In this document: positions 17,401-25,711 of the stretch, piece after piece
How positions within the stretch are numbered: the stretch's first letter is position 1
Layout of the letters: every line of letters starts with the position of its first letter
Source: an uncultured Lachnospiraceae bacterium
GTDB lineage: Bacteria > Bacillota > Clostridia > Lachnospirales > Lachnospiraceae
Assembly (NCBI GenBank): GCA_910578795.1
Contig: CAJTSD010000001.1
Span: 43,398-107,397, forward strand
Length of the DNA stretch: 64,000 nucleotides
Direction of reading: 5' to 3'
Position numbers and translations under genes: made by a program
The notes under the pieces: generated by a model
What the model saw: only the letters and a program-made list of their open reading frames with translations
Database searches by the model: none
Told to the model about the DNA's origin: nothing

Positions 17401-18018
17401 AATCGACTCTACCGTATCGCCCCACAGCTCAATCCGCACCGGATTATCCGCTGTCAAATCAAAAATGTCCACAATTCCGCCGCGTATCGAAAACTGCCCC
17501 GCAGCCTCCACCTGATACGATTTTTCATACCCCATTGCCACAAGCTTTCGTGCAAGCGCATTCTCCTCAATCACACTGTCTTTGCTGATTTCAATAATAT
17601 TCTCCTGAAGCACCGACAGCGGCACCTGATGCGCCATCAACGCGGCAAACGTCGTCACAATCGTAATCGGCGCACCCTCCAAAATACGCCGCTGGACCTC
17701 CAGCCGCTCTTTTGAGAGCTGTCTGCCGTGAATGTCCGCCTGATAAAAAATCAAATCCTTTGCCGGATAAAAATAAGAATCACGACAATAAAGCCGGCAG
17801 TCTTCCAACAACTCCCGAGCCTTCATATCACTGTATGTCACAATCAGCCGCACGTCGAAATCCGTGCACATTTCCCCCGCGCCAAGACCGAAAACCATAT
17901 GCAGCTTCTGCGTATCCACACAGCCGCTGATACTTACTTTGCCGTCTGCTGCCGCCAGTCCCTTTACAATCTCTTCGTATTCGCCAAGCTCCTTCAGAGG
18001 TGCAAATAATAAATTCAC
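14464..18018 (-). CDS. mfd: Transcription-repair coupling factor Mfd
   Basis: 1184 residues, normal for Mfd. Order: UvrB-like N-terminal domains (~1-350, 'ITIVTTFAALMAHQVP', 'SIRGGIVDIFDLTADNPVRIELWGDTVESIR'), an RNA polymerase-interacting CarD-like domain (~500-570, 'DLKVGDYVVHENHGLGIYKGIEKVEV'), a RecG-type translocase (~620-990) with 'CGDVGYGKTEIAIRAAF' (Walker A), 'LLIIDEEQRFGVRHKEKIK' (Walker B) and 'YQLRGRVGRSNRTAYAFLMY' (motif VI), and a C-terminal TRCF domain. It removes stalled RNA polymerase and recruits the excision-repair proteins. Its ATG overlaps the stop of pth by 4 nt, the common pth-mfd pairing of Firmicutes. One copy of the dispersed 14-bp palindrome lies inside at 17344-17357. 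Confidence 0.98.
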   Translation of the reverse strand: MNLLFAPLKELGEYEEIVKGLAAADGKVSISGCVDTQKLHMVFGLGAGEMCTDFDVRLIVTYSDMKARELLEDCRLYCRDSYFYPAKDLIFYQADIHGRQLSKERLEVQRRILEGAPITIVTTFAALMAHQVPLSVLQENIIEISKDSVIEENALARKLVAMGYEKSYQVEAAGQFSIRGGIVDIFDLTADNPVRIELWGDTVESIRSFDVLSQRSIEENMTHVSVYPATELILSQKSLDKGFHQIERDCKERAAYFRKNTKPEEAHRLELYIQDLKEQVTQFQSYINLESFLGYFYENTMSFADFFADRKCCVYIDEPLRVEEHARAVELEFRESMSSRAMGGYILPKQQDVLFGVPQIMARLEGMRVLALSTMEFKNFGLRFANRFSVNARNISSYNNSFPELVKDLKIYKKKGFRVLLLSTSATRAKRLASDLMDEGIGAFYTEDCERAQQPGEIITYHGSALKGFEYPYLKLAVISETDIFGKQQKKKKRKKSFSGGVKIQDFSDLKVGDYVVHENHGLGIYKGIEKVEVDKVVKDYIKIAYRDGGNLYILATGLDVIQKYAAADAAKKPKLNKLGTQEWAKTKSRVKTAVNEIARDLVELYAVRQKKQGFVFSKDTVWQQEFEEMFPFEETDDQLLAIEATKSDMESPRIMDRLICGDVGYGKTEIAIRAAFKAVQDGKQVAYLVPTTILAQQHYNTFLQRMKDFPVTVEMMSRFRTAGEMKKTIYGLLKGTVDIVIGTHRLLSEDVKYKELGLLIIDEEQRFGVRHKEKIKQMKDDVDVLTLTATPIPRTLHMSLLGIRDMSVLEEAPGERQPIQTYVMEYNEELVREAILRELSRGGQVYYVYNRVNNIDDVTDRIAKLVPEANVAFAHGQMKEHELEKIMFEFINGEIDVLVSTTIIETGLDISNVNTMIIHDSDNMGLSQLYQLRGRVGRSNRTAYAFLMYKKDKMLKEVAEKRLQAIKEFTDLGSGFKIAMRDLEIRGAGNLLGERQHGHMEAVGYDLYCKMLNEAVKTLKGVKTADEDFNTYVDMDVDAFIPASYIVNEVQKLDIYKRIASLENEAECDDMRKELKDRFGNVPKSVENLIKISLIRVTAHKRYVTEIKGKVGQITFFMEAYAPVHVEKLPEFMGRYQGTMEFSAKGTPNFVFRYKKYGLVEKEAELMMEHTNRVLEDMAGLYE
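17344..17357. repeat. TGACAYNNRTGTCA palindrome, copy 1
   Basis: TGACACATGTGTCA inside mfd, read there as Met-Thr-His-Val-Ser. Confidence 0.8.
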
Positions 18019-18602
18019 CCGTTCTCCTCCTTGCCCGGTTTTTTATTATAATCATTCATCGCCTTGTCAACCTCTCCTGCCATCATCAGGTTCACCGCGC
18101 CGTCAACCTTTTCAAGACTTTCCTTCATCACGCCAAGTTCGTCTTTACTGAAATGCCCAAGCACATAATCCGCAAGGTCATATCCCTTAGGCTTTTCCCC
18201 GACGCCAATTTTAATGCGCATAAACACATCATGCCCCAAATGCGCGATAATGTTCTTAATCCCGTTATGACCGCCCGCGCTGCCCTTTTTGCGGATACGA
18301 AGCTGTCCCACGTCAAGGCTCACATCGTCATAAATCACAATCAGCTCACTCTCCGCGTCCGCCTTATAATAATCTATGACGGCGCGCACTGCCTCACCAC
18401 TCAAATTCATATATGTTAAAGGTTTCACAAGCACAACCTTATTTCCGTTGATGACACCCTTGCCAATCAGCGCCTTATGCTTGCAGTCCAAAACACTGAT
18501 ATTGTATTTCTCCGCAAGCGCGTCGATTGCCATAAAACCGATATTGTGCCTTGTGTTCTCATATTCCCTCGTGGGATTTCCAAGACCTACAATAATATTC
18601 AT
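18015..18602 (-). CDS. pth: Peptidyl-tRNA hydrolase
   Basis: 195 residues, standard length. The N-terminus 'IIVGLGNPTREYENTRHNIGFMAID' holds the catalytic His and substrate Asn. 'LTYMNLSGEAV', 'VIYDDVSLDVGQLRIRKKGSAGGHNGIKNI' supply the remaining active-site Asp, Asn and His. It recycles peptidyl-tRNA dropped from ribosomes. It overlaps mfd by 4 nt and is preceded by two strong stem-loops. Confidence 0.97.
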   Translation of the reverse strand: MNIIVGLGNPTREYENTRHNIGFMAIDALAEKYNISVLDCKHKALIGKGVINGNKVVLVKPLTYMNLSGEAVRAVIDYYKADAESELIVIYDDVSLDVGQLRIRKKGSAGGHNGIKNIIAHLGHDVFMRIKIGVGEKPKGYDLADYVLGHFSKDELGVMKESLEKVDGAVNLMMAGEVDKAMNDYNKKPGKEENG

Positions 18603-18627
18603 CTCTCTGTCTTCCTTTCATTCTGAT

Positions 18628-18707
18628 GAAGAACGCTGTCCTTGCGTTCTTCCTGTGTGAAGTTTTAGATTTTCTTAACTGGCGTCTTTTGCCGGTTTAG
18701 AAAATCT
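18628..18707 (-). promoter_or_regulatory. Two tandem stem-loops in front of pth
   Basis: Perfect 9-bp stem GAAGAACGC / GCGTTCTTC at 18628-18652 with a 7-nt loop, and a 17-bp stem with one mismatch and one G-U pair at 18667-18707 (arms 18667-18683 and 18691-18707). Neither is followed by a T-run on either strand, so they are not simple terminators. They fill most of the gap between the small cysteine-rich gene and pth and could be an RNA-processing or stability element. Confidence 0.6.
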
Positions 18708-18716
18708 CTTCGCACT

Positions 18717-18881
18717 TTAAATTTGATGCCGAACCACCGCATACTCGTCTCCATTCCTGTAATAAGGGCAGCTTTTATAGTGCCCCTCCATAAAGCGCGC
18801 CATATCCGCCTCGCAGTAATAGCACTCATCCTCGTCGTCATACACATTGTACGCACACGTATCGCAGTTTGTGCTTCCCAT
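18717..18881 (-). CDS. Small cysteine-rich putative zinc protein (DUF6472-like)
   Basis: 54 residues. GGAGG lies 6 nt before this ATG; a second ATG directly upstream (18884) would add one Met. Four cysteines sit in two pairs near the start (CDTC and CYYC) and a fifth in 'SCPYYRNGDEYAVVRHQI'. The pattern CDTCAYNVYDDEDECYYCEAD followed by a MARF helix and the CPYY-x5-EY ending matches a small family conserved in Lachnospiraceae that I believe is DUF6472. The cysteine pairs suggest one zinc site. Function unknown. It follows the CotH gene by ~50 nt and precedes pth in the same direction. Confidence 0.75.
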   Translation of the reverse strand: MGSTNCDTCAYNVYDDEDECYYCEADMARFMEGHYKSCPYYRNGDEYAVVRHQI

Positions 18882-18934
18882 CATAATCCTCCATTCCTGC
18901 CCTGCCCGCCAATTCGGGCGCAGGCTCGCAAAAA

Positions 18935-21409
18935 CTAATCATAACAAAATACCGGGCACCAAACCACTTCATACGGCTCACGGTAAAACACCGAAACGCG
19001 CACATCAGCATACTCGTTTTCCTGCGGCTGCACCAAAATGCACTCGTTCCCATCCATATAAACGCCGTAACCGCCCTCGTCATTATAAAAAATACTGAAC
19101 GCCCCGACCACCGTCTCGAACCTTGCACCCGAAACATGACTGTCATTCAAAACCGTTGAATGCCCCCCCCCGGTATTTGAAACAGCAATAAAATCCGTAT
19201 GCCCCGAAACCTGTGACGTATCCACGCCAAACCCATCAAGCAGCGCCAAAAACCGCTTATCCTTTATCATATCATGATTTACGATTTCTATCAAAACATC
19301 ACAGCCTTTATTTTTGACCTCCGCACACCACCGCGCAGGCTCGCCGTCCTCACACAGCTTCGACCACATAATATATTCCCTGGAGAAATCAAACCGCAAT
19401 GTCTCCTGCGCTTCATCATTTCCAAACACCAGTTCTATTCCGTTTTGTCCGCGCAAATCCAGCGTGCGCCAAAGCATATCGTCCACAAAAATCCGGCAGC
19501 TCCCCGAAGCCTCGGCGTCCTCCTCAATCCGCACATTCCCTATGCAGGTATCGACACCCTCCGGCAGGGAGAGCGACTCAAAATATTCCGCCTTTTTGTC
19601 CGCACCGCGCACCACCGCATACCGCGCACCGTCTTTCAAGCGTTTTACATCGACCCCGATATACGACAAAAAGTCCACATAATCGCTGTTTTCCAAAAAC
19701 GCCGTATCATTCACCGCCACCAAAAAATCAGAATTTAAAAAATCCTTATACTGCGCGCTTCGCACAATATAAACATTTGATGTCGCATCCTTCCCCGAAA
19801 CCAACGCCTCCACGCGCCTGTAATAATCGTCCGTTTCCCGAAGTCTCGCAGCGACAAACGCACGAAAATCCGTTAAACCCTTATCCGCATCCCAATAGCT
19901 GCCATCCTCCCAACGCTCCATGTCACGCAGAAACGCCCCCGAGCCGTAAATATCCTCCTCATAGCCGTCAAGCAGCGCATTCAGATTTTCCTCCGACCAC
20001 AAGTCCTCCCGCAGCTTCCAATACTTCTCAAAAATCAGGCTCCAAATCTCATCGTCCCCGTTTAAAATCAGCGACGGAAGATTTCCAAGCCCCCAAACCG
20101 TATTCTGACTGCACGGAATGCCGTATGCCTTGCACATATTTGTTTCCGCGTCGCCCGTCCACTGCAATCCCCATGTAATATCCATATCCCACGGCGTATA
20201 CAGCGCAATCTCCCTTCCGTCCTTCTTGTGAAACGAAAGAAACATGTTCTTTGCCGACAGACTGTTAATCACACCCACATGGTCAATTCCTTGTATCAGG
20301 TTCAGAAACAGATACATATCAACCGCATTGTCAATGTCGATTCCCTCATACATGCGCTCCGCATTGTCCCACTCCGCATGCAGTGCGGCAAAATGCTCCT
20401 TCAAAGGCGACCACGCATCATCCGCGTCCTCGTCCGCCTTATATCCGGCAACTCCCACGTCCGGCAGCGACAGCATATAATCCTCACTGTCCCACGTACT
20501 CTTTTTATAAAGACGCTCATTTTTTGACGCGTCAATCGAAAGCTGCAAATCATCAATTGGATACCCCAGTGCATACAAGCCCCAATACTCATTATTCAAA
20601 AACAGCTCAACATAACGGTATTCCATACCGTTGTCAATCCCAAGCGCATTATCTCCCGCACAGGTATTCTTCCACAATGCCGACGAAAAAACGTTCCTGA
20701 TTTTCTCCGGGTCATTGTACGCCGCGTACAAAATCCAGTCGTCGTCCTGACGCATTCCCAAAAGCGAAACCTTATTCAGCCGCACATTGTTCCCCAACGA
20801 CTCTTTCGTAAGCGAAAGCTTATATCCCTTTTTCGGATATGTCCGCGTCGAGCCGCCCCGAATATGCATGGCGCCGTCCGACTGCGTAAGCCGCTGCGCT
20901 GCGCCCCTGCTGTTGTCAAACAGCGTCATATGCACCGGCACGTCCTCGTCACCGATTTGCGTATCACTCTCAATATTCATCAAGGGCAGCGTCGTGCAGA
21001 CAAGTGCATACTCGTGATAAAAAGAGTCATTATATGCAGCCAGACGAAACACCCGCGCCGCCCGCACGTCCTCTTTTGTAATGCGTTCCCCGAGCACCAA
21101 AACGCGCACTTCTTCCAAAGCCGTCCGAATCTCCACGCGCGGATTGTACGCACTCCTGCTGCCCTCCTCCAGCGAATAATAAAACGTATCCGAAGACGCG
21201 TCAAAAAAGAGCTGCTGTTCGTCAAAAACAAGCGCGTCCAACAGCTCCAGCTCACTCTCTACGCGGCGGCTGTCCGTAATCATGCGGTACTGATCCTCGT
21301 CCACGCACAGTTTCTCAAACCGGACAGCTCCCCCCAAAAAACACATCAAATACACTGCCAAAACACCCGAAACAAGCAGCAGCACAATCCCTATTTTTTT
21401 CTTCATCAC
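18935..21409 (-). CDS. CotH-family kinase-like surface protein
   Basis: 824 residues. One N-terminal membrane anchor or signal (~5-28). The CotH domain covers ~150-560: 'MHIRGGSTRTYPKKGYKLSL' is the family's nucleotide-binding motif, then 'DDWILYAAYNDPEKIRN', 'YVELFLNNEYWGLYAL' and 'YTPWDMDITWGLQW' with the metal-binding DxD. CotH proteins are secreted protein-kinase-like enzymes known from spore coats. The last ~200 residues form an extra module ('NTGGGHSTVLNDSHVSGARFETVVGAFSIFYNDEGGYGVYMDG') that I do not recognise. It lies 47 nt after the DUF4956 gene in a VTC / DUF4956 / CotH cluster, an arrangement found in many bacteria. Confidence 0.9.
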   Translation of the reverse strand: MMKKKIGIVLLLVSGVLAVYLMCFLGGAVRFEKLCVDEDQYRMITDSRRVESELELLDALVFDEQQLFFDASSDTFYYSLEEGSRSAYNPRVEIRTALEEVRVLVLGERITKEDVRAARVFRLAAYNDSFYHEYALVCTTLPLMNIESDTQIGDEDVPVHMTLFDNSRGAAQRLTQSDGAMHIRGGSTRTYPKKGYKLSLTKESLGNNVRLNKVSLLGMRQDDDWILYAAYNDPEKIRNVFSSALWKNTCAGDNALGIDNGMEYRYVELFLNNEYWGLYALGYPIDDLQLSIDASKNERLYKKSTWDSEDYMLSLPDVGVAGYKADEDADDAWSPLKEHFAALHAEWDNAERMYEGIDIDNAVDMYLFLNLIQGIDHVGVINSLSAKNMFLSFHKKDGREIALYTPWDMDITWGLQWTGDAETNMCKAYGIPCSQNTVWGLGNLPSLILNGDDEIWSLIFEKYWKLREDLWSEENLNALLDGYEEDIYGSGAFLRDMERWEDGSYWDADKGLTDFRAFVAARLRETDDYYRRVEALVSGKDATSNVYIVRSAQYKDFLNSDFLVAVNDTAFLENSDYVDFLSYIGVDVKRLKDGARYAVVRGADKKAEYFESLSLPEGVDTCIGNVRIEEDAEASGSCRIFVDDMLWRTLDLRGQNGIELVFGNDEAQETLRFDFSREYIMWSKLCEDGEPARWCAEVKNKGCDVLIEIVNHDMIKDKRFLALLDGFGVDTSQVSGHTDFIAVSNTGGGHSTVLNDSHVSGARFETVVGAFSIFYNDEGGYGVYMDGNECILVQPQENEYADVRVSVFYREPYEVVWCPVFCYD

Positions 21410-21456
21410 TAACCTTCATTCTATCACGGCATGGAACGATTGATTATTCACGTTTC

Positions 21457-22125
21457 TTAAATCACGTCCTCACTGTCATATTCAATCACCGAAAACTTTT
21501 CAATATTCAATCCTTTTAACCGTTCTGTCAATGCAGCCGGATCTTTTACGGAAAACTCTATTACATAATTCATACCTCTAGCCGTATAATTTCTGCTTTT
21601 AATACGGAAACGTGACGTAATTTCTTTAATATTACGCAAAACTTCCATGTCCTCTTCCGGTGCACACTGAAAAACCAATACAAACGGACGTCTTCCAACG
21701 GATACATAATTCATCAAAAGCAATACAATCGTCACAACAAGCGAAGTCAGAACCGCAACCTCATAAAGCTGACAGCCACATACAATGCCAATATGAACGG
21801 ACCACAGCAGATACAACATGTCGACCGGATCTTTTACGGCTGTTCGGAACCTGAGAATTGCCAACGCACCAATCGTTCCCAATGTAATAACAATATTGGA
21901 CTGTAGACACATCACAATTGTTGCAATAAAAAACGGCAGTATCACAATACAGATATTAAATGACTTATTGTAAAATGCCCGATGGGAAACAACCCTGTAA
22001 ACAGCAAATTCATACAATGCCACAACTAATACCACAAGCAGCACCGAAATAATCTGTGCCGTTCCCAAAGTCTGATTGGTATAAGAATTAAAAATATTAT
22101 CAAATGTTCTGTTTAAAATATTCAT
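21457..22125 (-). CDS. DUF4956 membrane protein
   Basis: 222 residues. About four membrane helices between ~20 and ~150 ('ISVLLVVLVVALYEFAVY', 'ICIVILPFFIATIVMCL', 'TLGTIGALAILRFRTAVKDPVDMLYLLWSVHIGIVCG', 'VLTSLVVTIVLLLM'). The central 'GALAILRFRTAVKDP' is the DUF4956 hallmark. A soluble C-terminal ferredoxin-like domain follows (~155-222). The family nearly always neighbours VTC-type polyphosphate polymerases, so a role in moving or sensing polyphosphate is a reasonable inference. Its start touches the stop of the VTC gene with no gap. Confidence 0.88.
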   Translation of the reverse strand: MNILNRTFDNIFNSYTNQTLGTAQIISVLLVVLVVALYEFAVYRVVSHRAFYNKSFNICIVILPFFIATIVMCLQSNIVITLGTIGALAILRFRTAVKDPVDMLYLLWSVHIGIVCGCQLYEVAVLTSLVVTIVLLLMNYVSVGRRPFVLVFQCAPEEDMEVLRNIKEITSRFRIKSRNYTARGMNYVIEFSVKDPAALTERLKGLNIEKFSVIEYDSEDVI

Positions 22126-22830
22126 CTATACGATTCTCCTCATTTCCTGTAATTTTAGTCTTCCCAAATAATATTTGGAAAACGACGATTGTTGTAAATT
22201 TTTATTTGTTATAATGCTTTTGATGTACCCCGGTAAAATATCATCAAATTTTACCTCTAATACATGCTCCTTTTTTTCCTGTACCGGATACCGCATAAAA
22301 TCCCCTGACAAAAAGTTTTCAAAGGAATCCGACACGGAAATATTTTTGTCCAACGTAATTCTGACATTTGCAATTTCCTCCACATAGGCGGACCGCTCAT
22401 AACTGACAATTGCCTTCGGTTCAAACAGCCTTGTCATGATGTGTACACAAAATTTCTTTACTAAAAGATTATCTGTTTCCCAAAAAAGCTCATCAGCCTT
22501 CCCATCCAGTATTTTCTCACACATTTCTCTTGTAATCATTGCACTGTCCTTATGGCAGCGCCCATCCAGTTTTTCCTTGCGCTCCAGTTTTAATAGTTCC
22601 GAAGCGTTCCCGTAATACCGTATCCGGTATTTAAACCTTCTTGATACCCCTCCCCCGTTCTCATTCGCGCAGGTATCTTTATAATCGTCAAAATACAGAC
22701 TGTGTATCTCATAATTTCCTGACTGACCACTGTGATAATCCAAATCCATGACAGCAGCGACCCTGTTTTCAATCACCGCCAAATCCGGCTCCTGAAGACG
22801 GTATTTCCACTCATTTCGATAAAGTTTCAT
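22126..22830 (-). CDS. VTC-domain polyphosphate polymerase-like protein
   Basis: 234 residues from the ATG at 22830; a GTG five codons upstream sits closer to a GGAGG and is an alternative. The VTC tunnel residues can be followed: 'RNEWKYRL', 'IHSLYFDDYKD', 'RFKYRIRYYG', 'LKLERKEK', 'AIVSYERSAY', 'HVLEVKFDDILP' and 'SSFSKYYLGRL', alternating basic and acidic positions inside the barrel. In yeast Vtc4 this fold makes polyphosphate from ATP. No membrane segment, so it would act on the cytoplasmic face, probably with the DUF4956 membrane protein encoded next. Confidence 0.9.
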   Translation of the reverse strand: MKLYRNEWKYRLQEPDLAVIENRVAAVMDLDYHSGQSGNYEIHSLYFDDYKDTCANENGGGVSRRFKYRIRYYGNASELLKLERKEKLDGRCHKDSAMITREMCEKILDGKADELFWETDNLLVKKFCVHIMTRLFEPKAIVSYERSAYVEEIANVRITLDKNISVSDSFENFLSGDFMRYPVQEKKEHVLEVKFDDILPGYIKSIITNKNLQQSSFSKYYLGRLKLQEMRRIV

Positions 22831-22924
22831 TGTTTTTATTCCCACACCTCCAATGTCAGTATGCTTCTAACATAAAAGACTATCACAAATTAAATACCAC
22901 GTCAAATAAAGCGTAAAAGATTAC

Positions 22925-22952
22925 AAAGGACACCCGCAAACGGATGCCCTTT
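22925..22952 (-). terminator. Terminator after spoVG
   Basis: AAAGGGCATCCG and CGGGTGTCCTTT (minus strand) pair with G-U tolerance around a 4-nt loop; a T-rich stretch follows. It lies 30 nt beyond the spoVG stop. Confidence 0.75.
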
Positions 22953-22982
22953 TACCCACATTTATCTTTATTGAATCAATTC

Positions 22983-23264
22983 CTACTCTGCCGTTTCCTC
23001 GTCAGGCTCCAAAAGTGCCTTTTCATAACTTTCAAGGATTGTCCTCTGAATGGTATCTCTCGTGTTTGAGTTAATGGGATGTGCAATATCTCTGTACTCA
23101 CCGTCAGCGGATTTCTTGCTCGGCATTGCAATGAAAAGCCCCTTTTCACCCTCGATGACCTTAATATCATGAACTACAAATTCATCATCGAGTGTAATGG
23201 ATACAACTGCTTTCATCTTGCCTTCTTTTGTAATTTTACGAACGCGAACGTCTGTTATTCTCAT
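22983..23264 (-). CDS. spoVG: SpoVG, RNA/DNA-binding regulator
   Basis: 93 residues, normal length. 'MRITDVRVRKI', 'MKAVVSITLDDEFVVHDIKVIEG' and 'GLFIAMPSKKSADGEYRDIAHPINSNTRD' are near-diagnostic for SpoVG. SpoVG binds nucleic acid and affects septation, sporulation and surface polymer genes in Firmicutes. It follows glgD by 58 nt on the same strand and has its own terminator. Confidence 0.97.
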   Translation of the reverse strand: MRITDVRVRKITKEGKMKAVVSITLDDEFVVHDIKVIEGEKGLFIAMPSKKSADGEYRDIAHPINSNTRDTIQRTILESYEKALLEPDEETAE

Positions 23265-23322
23265 TCCTTTGTCCCCCTTTTACAAATCGTTCTCATTATT
23301 TGGTATGTGCAGGCTCTACTGC

Positions 23323-24450
23323 TTACAGAACATATCTCTCGTTTTTCTCGACGACCACCTTAATTCCGGTTTCGCCAACATGGTGAGAATTTGCTCTTAT
23401 TGTATCGCGACTCTCTACAATACAGTTTTCAATGTGGGTGTTGTCGCCAAGATACACATCATTTAAAATGATGGAGTTTTTAATAGTACAATTATTTCCA
23501 ACAAAAACTTCTTTAAACAGAATGGAGTTCTCGACTGTTCCATTGATAATACAACCGCTCGAAATCAAACTGTTTTTAACCTGTGCGCCCGGATTATACT
23601 TTGCAGGCGGCAAATCATCGACCTTGGAATAAATATCCGGATACTGCTTGAAGAAGTAGTCCCTGATATCCTTCTTTAAAAAGTCCATATTTGTTCCGTA
23701 ATAATCCTCCACGGTAGCGATATTTCTCCAATATGTCTCAATCTTATATCCGTAAATCCTCTTTAAATCTTTATAACGTATGAGGATGTCCTGAACCAAA
23801 TCATGCCTTCCCTCTTCGGCGCTCTTCTCGATCAGCTCAATCAGCTGCCGTCTTCGGATTACATAAATACCACAAGACACTGTCTTTGACTTTGCCACCA
23901 CAGGCTTCTCCTCATATTCCTCGATGCGTCCGTCGTCATTCATCCGTACAACGCCATATCTGTCCACATTGGCATCACTCGGCATCTCCTTTACCACAAC
24001 GGTAATATCTGCCTTCTTTGCAATATGATACTCCAAAACCTTATTAAAGTCCATCTTATAAACGCAATCGCCGGTCGCAATAACCACATATGGTTCATGG
24101 CTTCTCTTTAAAAACAGGAGATTTTGATAAATACTGTCCGCCGTACCCTGATACCAGTTGCTGTTATCCGGTGTCACTGTTGGCGTGAATGTATAAAGCC
24201 CTCCCTGCTTTCGTCCGAAATCCCACCACTTTGAAGAACTTAAGTGTTCGTGAAGGCTGCGAGAATTATATTGCGTGATAACCGCCACCTTCTGTATATG
24301 GGAGTTTGACATATTACTCAATACGAAATCAATACTTCTATAACTGCCTGCAATCGGCATGGCTGAAATCGCTCTTTTATGGGAAAGCTCTCCCATCCGT
24401 CTGCTGTTTCCGCCTGCCAATACGATTCCCAATGCTCTCATATCACTCAC
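23323..24450 (-). CDS. glgD: GlgD, regulatory subunit of ADP-glucose pyrophosphorylase
   Basis: 375 residues. Nucleotidyl-transferase fold with 'GIVLAGGNSRRMGELSHKRAISAMPIAGSYRSIDFVLSNMSNS', but the catalytic GGxGxRL-type loop of GlgC is changed to GGNSRRMGEL, as in GlgD. The C-terminal left-handed beta-helix is visible as 'GCIINGTVENSILFKEVFVGNNCTIKNSII'. In Bacillus, GlgD forms a hetero-tetramer with GlgC and modulates ADP-glucose formation for glycogen. Its ATG overlaps the glgC stop by 8 nt, so translation is probably coupled. Confidence 0.95.
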   Translation of the reverse strand: MSDMRALGIVLAGGNSRRMGELSHKRAISAMPIAGSYRSIDFVLSNMSNSHIQKVAVITQYNSRSLHEHLSSSKWWDFGRKQGGLYTFTPTVTPDNSNWYQGTADSIYQNLLFLKRSHEPYVVIATGDCVYKMDFNKVLEYHIAKKADITVVVKEMPSDANVDRYGVVRMNDDGRIEEYEEKPVVAKSKTVSCGIYVIRRRQLIELIEKSAEEGRHDLVQDILIRYKDLKRIYGYKIETYWRNIATVEDYYGTNMDFLKKDIRDYFFKQYPDIYSKVDDLPPAKYNPGAQVKNSLISSGCIINGTVENSILFKEVFVGNNCTIKNSIILNDVYLGDNTHIENCIVESRDTIRANSHHVGETGIKVVVEKNERYVL

Positions 24451-25711
24451 CCACCTTTATCAATGTCCTGCCGCTGTCCAAAACACCATTCTCATAATCC
24501 TTATCAACTGTTTCCCCAAAGACAACCGAATTCTTTCCGACCTTAACATTTGCGGGAACCGTGGTTTTCTCACCGATTGTCACAAGCCCGCTGTTGTATA
24601 TATCAGGTCTTGTGTCGTTCTCCTTTTCAGGAATTGTTCCAAGCTGGACATTATCACCGACCTTTGTAAACTCATCAATAATCGCTTTTTCAATCACACA
24701 TCCGTTTCCGATCTGCGTCTGATTCATAATGATTGAATCGCGCACCACCGTGCCTTCGCCAATCACAACGCCACAGCCGATCACGGAATTATATACCTGT
24801 CCGTAAATCTCGGAACCTTCTCCGATAATACAACGCTCAATCACGCTTTTTTCGGAAATATACTGCGGCGGAAGCGCCTCGCTCTTGGTGTAAATCTTCC
24901 AATATTCCTCATAAAGGTTAAACTCGGGAACAATGTCGATCAGCTCCATGTTTGCCTCCCAATAAGAGCTTAACGTTCCCACATCCTTCCAATAGCCGTT
25001 AAATTCATACGAATACATTGGACTGCCCTTTTCAAAGCAGTAGGGTATGACATGCTTGCCGAAATCAAGCGCGGGCTGGTCTGCCTTGGCAATCAGCGCC
25101 TCCTTCAGCGTTTTCCAATTAAATATATAAATTCCCATAGATGCCAAATTGCTCCGCGGGTTTTCAGGTTTCTCCTCAAAGTCAATAATCTTTTTATTTT
25201 CATCCGTAATCACGATACCAAAACGCTTTGCCTCCTCAATCGGCACAGGCATAGACGCAATCGTGACTTCCGATCCGTTTTCCTTGTGGAAATCAAGCAT
25301 CACTTCATAATCCATCTTATAAATATGGTCGCCTGAAAGAATCAGCACATAGTCCGGATGAAAGCTTTCCATGTATTCCAAATTTTGGAAAATCGCATTT
25401 GCCGTGCCCGTGTACCATTCACTCTCGCCGCTCTTTTCATATGGAGGAAGGACGGTCACGCCGCCAATATTTCTGTCCAAATCCCAGGGAATACCAATGC
25501 CAATATGTGTGTTGAGCTTTAACGGCTGATACTGTGTAAGCACTCCGACTGTGTCAATACCGGAATTGATACAATTGCTTAGGGGAAAATCGATAATTCT
25601 GTACTTGCCGCCAAAGGCAACTGCCGGTTTTGCCATTTTTGATGTCAGCACTCCTAGTCTTGAGCCCTGTCCACCCGCCAAAAGCATGGCAATCATTTCT
25701 TTTTTAATCAT
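24443..25711 (-). CDS. glgC: GlgC, glucose-1-phosphate adenylyltransferase
   Basis: 422 residues from the ATG at 25711 (MIKKEMIAMLLAGGQGSRLG). The frame is open 36 codons further, but the family begins here and a GGGGTGA ribosome site precedes it. The catalytic loop 'LLAGGQGSRLGVLT', the fructose-bisphosphate/ substrate region 'KPAVAFGGKYRIIDFPLSNCINSG' and 'SGDHIYKMDYEVML' are intact. 'YSYEFNGYWKDVGTL' and the beta-helix 'GQVYNSVIGCGVVIGEGTVV' complete it. It makes ADP-glucose for glycogen. It leads the glgC-glgD-spoVG unit, divergent from murC. Confidence 0.96.
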   Translation of the reverse strand: MIKKEMIAMLLAGGQGSRLGVLTSKMAKPAVAFGGKYRIIDFPLSNCINSGIDTVGVLTQYQPLKLNTHIGIGIPWDLDRNIGGVTVLPPYEKSGESEWYTGTANAIFQNLEYMESFHPDYVLILSGDHIYKMDYEVMLDFHKENGSEVTIASMPVPIEEAKRFGIVITDENKKIIDFEEKPENPRSNLASMGIYIFNWKTLKEALIAKADQPALDFGKHVIPYCFEKGSPMYSYEFNGYWKDVGTLSSYWEANMELIDIVPEFNLYEEYWKIYTKSEALPPQYISEKSVIERCIIGEGSEIYGQVYNSVIGCGVVIGEGTVVRDSIIMNQTQIGNGCVIEKAIIDEFTKVGDNVQLGTIPEKENDTRPDIYNSGLVTIGEKTTVPANVKVGKNSVVFGETVDKDYENGVLDSGRTLIKVGE

